Assembly (NCBI GenBank): GCA_021521415.1
Contig: JAIQDT010003002.1
Location: forward strand, 62,001-126,000
DNA length: 64,000 bases
Direction of reading: 5' to 3'
Origin: Bidens hawaiensis
Lineage: Eukaryota; Streptophyta; Magnoliopsida; Asterales; Asteraceae
The notes beneath the pieces were generated by a model. That model did no database searches. It worked only from the letters and a program-made list of their open reading frames with translations, and had not been told where the DNA came from. Position 1 is the first letter of the stretch. The number at the start of each line of letters is the position of its first letter. The translations under genes and the position numbers were made by a program. This document shows positions 58,948-64,000 of the stretch, piece after piece.

Positions 58948-60549
58948 AAAGGTGTTTGACCTGTTGCATTCTTTGGTGTTGTCCTATCAGCCCAAAGAAC
59001 ATATAGTAGCTCTTCGGCCCATTTGCCTTTCTTGGATCCTAGTTTCTTCTTCAAGTTGTTGATGATAATCTTGTTACTTGATTCTTCTTGACCATTAGCT
59101 TGAGGATGAATTGGTGTGGAGGTAATCATCTTAATGCCCCAACTGTCACAAAAGTTAGTGGTTCTTTTCCCGATAAACTGGAAACCATTGTCACAAATAA
59201 TTTCTGAAGGGATACCAAATCTAGTAATAATATTTCTTTTAATGAATGATATCACCTCTTTTTCGCGGACTTGAACAAATGCTTCTGCTTCTATCCACTT
59301 TGAAAAGTAATCAGTCATTGCAAGCATGAATACTTTTCCTCCTGGCGCTTTAGGTAGCTTACCCATGATATCCATGCCCCACTTCATGAAAGGCCATGAT
59401 GAGGATATAGGATACATAGGCTCTGCTGGCTGATGTAGAATATTGCCATGTCTTTGACATGAGTCACACTTCTTTGAGTACTCCATGGCGTCTCTCTTCA
59501 TGGTAGGCCAGAAGTGTCATGTTCTCAGAATCCTATAGAATAGGGCTCTACCTCCAGTGTGATTACCGCAATCTCGTTCATGAAAGTCTTTGAGCACCTC
59601 TTGAATTTCAGGATCTTCGATACATCTCAAGTATGGACCTCCAAGAGATTTCCTATACAGAATATTATTTAATAAAATGTATTGTGATACCTTAAGTTTG
59701 AAGGACTTAGGATTCTCTGTGGCTGGAATCTCTCCATTTTGAATGAACTTCTTGATCGGGAGGATCCAAGATCCTTGATTACTTGAGGGTAATGGATCCC
59801 AAGGTACTATCTCTTTGTCAGTTGTTATCTCCCTAACTTCTTGTTCTCCTATTGCTGGTGAGAGTATATGGATGATTGGGATCTTCGTATCTTCTGGAAT
59901 CTTCAATGATGAAGCTAAATTTGCTAAGGCATCTGCCCCAACATTCTCTTCTCTTGGTACCTGTATAATACTAAAAGAATCGAAGAACTTTGATAGTTCC
60001 TTCACAACATATAGATATTTGATTAGTTTTTCACCTTTAATAGCATATGAGCCATTAAAGTGGTTAGTCATCAATAACGAATCTACATATACTTGAAGAT
60101 ACCTGATCCTCATATGTTTAGCTAATTGAAAACCTGCGATCAGAGCTTCGTATTCCGCTTCATTATTGGTGGCTTGGAATGCACACGCAATGGACTGGGG
60201 TATTATGTCCCTCTGTGGCGATTTCAGTAGGATACCCTCATACGTTGGATGCTCCATCAGTAAAGAGGATCCAAGCATCTTTGGTTTCTTCCAGTTGTTG
60301 AACCTCCAAATCAGCTTCTTCTTGTATGTCACTACTAAAATCAGCCACAAAGTCTGCAAGTGCTTGTGACTTAATAGCTATTTTGGGCTCATACTAAATA
60401 TCATATGCACTCAACTTCAAAGCCCATTTGGCCATCCTTCCTGAAAATTCTGGTTTTCTAAGCACATTCTTAACAGGATAATTAGTTCTTAAAATAATAG
60501 TATGTGTTTCAAAATAGTGTCTCAACTTGGTTGAGGCCATAATCAAAGC

Positions 60550-60885
60550 AATTTTGTAGAGAGCAGAGTGTGTTTGTCCTAGCTGATCAAGCTTCAATTT
60601 ATACTAAAATAATATAACAAATATTCCTATTTTTTAGCCTATAATCAAGCCTTTCCTTCATTATCCACGCATTTTATTGATTTGATTGCGAGATTATAGG
60701 TTAGACTTAGTCATAAGCCGTTGTACCTACCAAAAATATCAACATAACAAAAGAAAATCGTTAATAAATAATAAGTACTGAGGATCATTGATCCTGACAG
60801 GATCTGCAACGTAATCTAAGGATAATTGATCCAGATTATATGCCAGGATAGCATATCCACAGTGTCAAATTTCCGTGCACTAACA
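60550..60885 (-). repeat. Element E 5' LTR, truncated
   Basis: Matches 55264-55616 of the 3' LTR and ends GCACTAACA before CTAGT. The inner 275 bp of LTR is missing and the sequence joins directly to RNase H coding DNA at about 60550. Confidence 0.88.
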
Positions 60886-62646
60886 CTAGTCCCAACTTCA
60901 TTCTCCTCAGCCATCTTCACTCCTCTTCACCACCAAGAGCCGCCAGAGCAGTCTTCCACTTCTTCACATCCCAGGCCGCTTTATCAAAAGCAAGATCACT
61001 GGCCTCCATCGCCATCTTAATCCTTGCATGCAGCACCGACCTGGCAGCCCACATTTTAGCCTCCTCTGTAGCCTGTTTTACTTCTTCTTGACGTTGAGCT
61101 TCTGCTAAGGATAGCTGATCCTCCAAGTGCTTCTTGTCCTTCGAAAGCTGGATTAAAGCTTTATCTTTTGTGACCACAGCAGTCCCCATCCCAGACAACT
61201 TCTCACTCATCTGGTTCATGATTTTTTCATAATAGTCTTTGCAAGTGTTCACAACCTATAGCCAACAGTTAGCTAAAAGTTAGAAGGATATCGGATCCTT
61301 AAATTCAAGATGACAGGTTATAAGATACTTACAATGAGGATCACGTCAAAGTGGGTTTCAGGCTCAGAAAATCTATTTCTCTTAGAAGCAGCTGACTTGG
61401 CTCTGGTAGTGGCAGTCTTCGGCTTAGAAGTGGTTGCCGCTTTCAAAGCCTCCTTTTTGATGGTTTGGGGAGTAATCATGATGTCAATGTCCTCCAAGGA
61501 AAACTTGCTAGCAGACTTCTGAGACTTTTGAGCACCTACAAGAATAACTTGACAGATAAGTATTCTATCTAATATTATTTATTAAATTATTATACTAATC
61601 TTACTGGACATGTTGGAGTCTGAGGAGATTTCACAAAAAGCTTCGACAAATCGGGCTTGAAAAGTTCTAACCTCAGAATCCAGTGCAAGGAATCGTTTTG
61701 TTTTCTCATCTGTTCCAGGTAGCTTAGCCAGGGAAGCGAAGTTCTCAACTGCAAATAAAGAAGATTCAAAGTTAGATTAATCATCACGGATCATGTCATT
61801 GTTAAGGATCCAAGATCCTACCCTTTCTGACCCATTTTAAAGGAAGGTCAGCCCCACCGGGTATGGAGTCATGTTTCACAAAGAAGAACTGATTCCTCCA
61901 AAATGAATCATTCAGAGTGACTTTTAAAATCAGATGGGGTTGTCAAGGTTTGGATTTCAGAATGAATCAGGCCGGACCGTGAGTAGTGAGGGTATAAAGA
62001 TGAGACAATTCCTGAAGACCGAAGTCGATTTTTTCTTCCTCGATAATTCTTTCAATTGTGCCTAAAACTCTCCAAAGCATCGGTATAGCCTGGATGTAGG
62101 ATAAGCCAGTGGATTCAAAAAAATTTTGTGTAAAAGGAGGGAACGGATATCGATAACCGATGAGAAAAGGGAAAGCCGGAAAACACACCCAGGTTTGAGA
62201 ATAGATGTCGCATCGGACGACGGAATCGTATGGTCGGAACACAGTTTTCGGTGGAAATAGTGAGCGAAACTCATCGATCTCGGGATCTGTAAGCTTGCAG
62301 ATTTCAATAGAGGGATTGGCTATGAGGTTTTGGGGTTGCATTTCCGTTAACCCAGAGTCATCAGAAGACTGATCGGACTGGTTAGAGGGAGGAGAAGAGG
62401 AAGAGGCGACTGGCATTGTTATCAAAATAATAAAAGAGTAAAGATAGGAAAGAAGGATACCTGCTGAACGGCCGGGATATGCGATTATAAATGGGTTATA
62501 GGAATCACATATATAGACGATTATGATTATATCAAGGGTTGGATGATAAATATCTCTAACGGCTGTCCTATCAACTAATCTTTTGCAACAAATTCGAATT
62601 TCAAAATGCCTTTTGTAAAGCATACACCCGCCATTTTGGGGCCAAT

Positions 62647-63288
62647 TGTTAAGCCAAATAAATCTGACTCTGAGGATATGTTATTCTTATTGGCAGATCT
62701 GGATCTATTATCCTCCTGAAGGGCTCCGTAACTTTGATAGGATCGAGGATCCTCAGGTGTTGGTATTATTAACGATTGTTTCTTGTATGTAGGCTGATAT
62801 TTATCAAGTGCAATGACTCTAAGACTTAGTCCACCATATATTTCTCTACTGGACTTCAAAGGCACGTGGTCAAAAGGCACGAAGGAAGAGAGTGGAGAAA
62901 TGGCGGATTTATAGGGCTAGTTAGTTAGTCATTGTATTTTTATTTTCTTTATAAACCGAGTCTATGATCAACTTTAGGTCACACAGTTACACACGCACAC
63001 TTTAGCTGATAGCTCTCTGTAATCACATTCACTTAGCATTATTGTACTCGTTGATCATAAACTCCACCCATTGTAACCCCTTTTTTGTTATTAATAAAGT
63101 GGTGATAGAAAATTGTCGTCACCCGAGGGTTTTTTCCTTTGATCTAAACAAGATCAAGGGGTTTTTCCTCGCAACAAATCATGGTGTTCATTTCCATTTC
63201 GTTTATATATTCATCGTTATCGTTTTAGCACTAAACCTCACATAACAGATTTGGATACATTATCCTTAGCAGATTTTTGTCCAAAACA
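62647..63288 (+). repeat. Element D 3' LTR (642 bp)
   Basis: TGTTAAGCCAAATAAATC...GTCCAAAACA, preceded by polypurine-like CCATTTTGGGGCCAAT (about 62631-62646) and followed by AGTCG. Closely similar to 46888-47526. Confidence 0.92.
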
Positions 63289-63293
63289 AGTCG

Positions 63294-63517
63294 TACTCGA
63301 CATCATTCGCATAGTACGATGACCCAGGTGCAACTTCGTCTATGACATCGTAAAATAAAGGAGATGAATTTAGAACAATGAGATCATTATTTGCGTCGGC
63401 CATGCCAAAATGTGCATGCCATATCCATAGATCATATGATGCAACAACTTGATCGCCCTGATCAAGCCGTTGGACAGGCATCACAATCCTAATTAATATG
63501 TGAAACAAGGCTACCAA
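63294..63517 (-). pseudogene. PIF/Harbinger transposase, central fragment
   Basis: Minus-strand frame with YDLWIWHAHFGMADANNDL, VLNSSPLF and ANDVEYD, which match the plant Harbinger-type transposase block (LWIWHAFFG...NND..VL..SPLF) around the second catalytic Asp region. It stops at the right edge of element D and resumes at 46887 with YYIVDGIYP. The target duplication of D lies at the break. No intact gene remains. Confidence 0.78.
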
Positions 63518-63600
63518 GCAACAACAATGATATTAGCCTTGCCAAGCCGTTGGACAGGCATCACAATCCTAATTAATATGTGAAACAAGGCTACCAAGCA
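63463..63600. repeat. Partial tandem duplication, period 80 bp
   Basis: CAAGCCGTTGGACAGGCATC...GGCTACCAAGCA at 63463-63520 is repeated without visible change at 63543-63600, separated by about 22 bp of unrelated sequence. It duplicates part of the Harbinger relic. Confidence 0.9.
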
Positions 63601-63873
63601 CCCCGAGAAACCGTGTATTTGTTGATCGCCCTGGTCTAGCAACTAACACTTTGGCTTCATATCTTAATATGAGGAAGATTCGACATAATAATGGTTGAAC
63701 GACGACAAGCCAGAGCGCGAGTCCATTTTTTTTATAAAAATTGTGGTGCTTGGTTGATAGAAGTATGATGGAGTGTGGATTGTGTAGAATATGTGGTATG
63801 TGTGTATATGTTAAAAGTTTTCTAAAAAATTAATTGCTAACGGTCAAATGACAATGACGTTGAAATGTGAATT

Positions 63874-63874
<1 letters not shown>
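63601..63874. other. Spacer, no gene recognised
   Basis: Likely continuation of the degraded Harbinger transposon. It repeats the phrase TTGATCGCCCTG seen at about 63449. No open frame of note. Confidence 0.4.

Positions 63875-63954
<80 letters not shown>
63875..63954. repeat. (GA)n microsatellite, about 40 units
   Basis: About 80 bp of uninterrupted GA dinucleotides ending in GGTGTCG. Confidence 0.98.
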
Positions 63955-63956
<2 letters not shown>

Positions 63957-64000
63957 GTCGTTATAATGGCGGTGCCTATGCTCCAAGGTGTAAACATGAA

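Larger units (their letters stand above)
56561..60550 (-). pseudogene. Element E pol fragment (RNase H to integrase), split by solo LTR F
   Basis: It starts within RNase H (ALIMASTKLRHYFETH), with a second RNase H (NNEAEYEALIAGFQLAK) and integrase (CDSCQRH, where A-to-S keeps CX2[28 protein letters not shown]). A stop lies at 59519-59517 and a frameshift near 60240. The C-terminal portion beyond F (56968-56570) ends HLKK then TAA, where the family has Y. F interrupts at the TPFSLVF motif. Confidence 0.85.
54989..60885 (-). mobile_element. Element E: internally deleted Tat-type Ty3/gypsy retrotransposon
   Basis: The ends are TGTTTTGGACC...GCACTAACA, with perfect target duplication CTAGT at 54984-54988 and 60886-60890. 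It has a full 3' LTR (54989-55616), the TTGTCCCCAG array and pol from RNase H to integrase. The 5' LTR is truncated. The inner part of that LTR, the PBS, gag, protease and most of RT are missing, and the antisense gene is also missing. LTR sequence places it in the same subfamily as D. It hosts solo LTR F in its integrase. Confidence 0.9.
54917..62416 (-). pseudogene. Element D antisense gene, 4 exons, split by element E
   Basis: Exons (minus): 62416-61822, 61748-61605, 61535-61333, then exon 4 as 61255-60886 continuing at 54983-54917 after removal of element E. Exon 2 (144 nt) and exon 3 (203 nt) match the lengths in C exactly. Exon 1 has CKLTDPEIDEF, WVCFPAFPFLIGYRYPFPPF, YIQAIPMLWRVL, then a TGA stop at 61969-61967 just before the WRNQFFFVKHDSIPGG segment. 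Exon 4 encodes a coiled coil (AEAQRQEEVKQATEEAKMWAA). Broken by the stop and by E. Confidence 0.8.
46888..63288 (+). mobile_element. Element D: Tat-type Ty3/gypsy retrotransposon, disrupted by E
   Basis: The ends are TGTTAAG(A/C)CAAATAAATC...CCAAAACA. Target duplication AGTTG (46883-46887) and AGTCG (63289-63293), one mismatch. LTRs of 639 and 642 bp. Own sequence: 46888-54988 and 60891-63288. It inserted into a PIF/Harbinger transposase gene whose two halves flank it, an independent confirmation of the boundaries. Element E sits in the last exon of its antisense gene. Confidence 0.92.

Noticed and set aside
56973..58955. Reading the F insertion as a DNA transposon with 8-bp duplication AAAGGTGT
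   Set aside because: The last three bases, TGT, are also the LTR start. TG...CA ends plus the related solo LTR with an unambiguous 5-bp duplication favour an LTR with TSD AAAGG.
46802..62880. Minus-strand frames starting MPFDHVPLKSS in both D LTRs (47119-46802, 62880-62575)
   Set aside because: Present in both LTR copies because the LTR is duplicated. No domain, and the reading ends in different ways in the two copies.
1..64000. tRNA or rRNA genes
   Set aside because: No cloverleaf with A and B boxes or rRNA-like segment was noticed. The tRNA-like words after the LTRs are primer-binding sites only.

Overview
This is a eukaryotic, plant-type window. It holds one intron-rich host gene near the left end, then about 58 kb of mostly transposable-element DNA. 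Plant features include spliced genes with short introns, Ty3/gypsy elements of the Tat type with a tRNA-Lys-like primer site, solo LTRs, hAT-type MITEs, a Helitron end, a PIF/Harbinger transposase relic and degenerate TTTAGGG arrays. A eudicot is likely. An asterid such as Asteraceae is only a guess.

Region 1 (1-6250) holds a complete 13-exon minus-strand gene (6061 to 2524, 610 codons) for a WDR91-like protein: LisH-like N-terminus, coiled coil, C-terminal WD40 repeats. Every exon phase joins cleanly. Intron 2 has the hallmarks of a U12-type AT-AC intron, intron 10 is GC-AG, intron 1 carries a hAT-like insertion, and intron 8 holds a 35-bp copy of exon 9.

Region 2 (6250-14538) is repeat-rich intergenic DNA. 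It holds a Helitron-like 3' end, a 2.36-kb solo LTR with TSD TTCAT, a 552-bp hAT MITE with TSD ACTAGGGG, a telomere-like array and a 98-bp inverted-repeat element.

Region 3 (14539-63293) is a nest of five Tat-type Ty3/gypsy elements plus one solo LTR. Boundaries come from TG...CA ends and target-site duplications. Element A (14539-45935, +, TSD ATTAT) contains B (21270-32546, -, TSD CTAC[C/T]) in the end of its pol gene and C (34316-45681, +, TSD GCTAC) in its 3' LTR. Element D (46888-63288, +, TSD AGT[T/C]G) split an older PIF/Harbinger transposase gene. D contains E (54989-60885, -, TSD CTAGT), and E contains solo LTR F (56978-58947, TSD AAAGG).

The Tat elements encode gag-protease, then RT, RNase H, a second RNase H and integrase. 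B, C and D also carry a four-exon gene on the opposite strand between pol and the 3' LTR. It resembles the plant family named 'transposase (putative), gypsy type' and has a coiled-coil C-terminus. All gag-pol copies are broken by stops and frameshifts. However, A, B, C and D all share one in-frame UAG at the gag-protease/RT boundary, followed by CAA and, in three of four, a TMV-like CARYYA context. This looks like a conserved expression switch rather than decay. Non-coding modules also recur between copies: a TTGTCCCCAG-type tandem array, a block near the array, a hairpin beyond the antisense gene, and an LTR hairpin.

Region 4 (63294-64000) holds the rest of the Harbinger relic, an 80-bp-period duplication and a long (GA)n tract.
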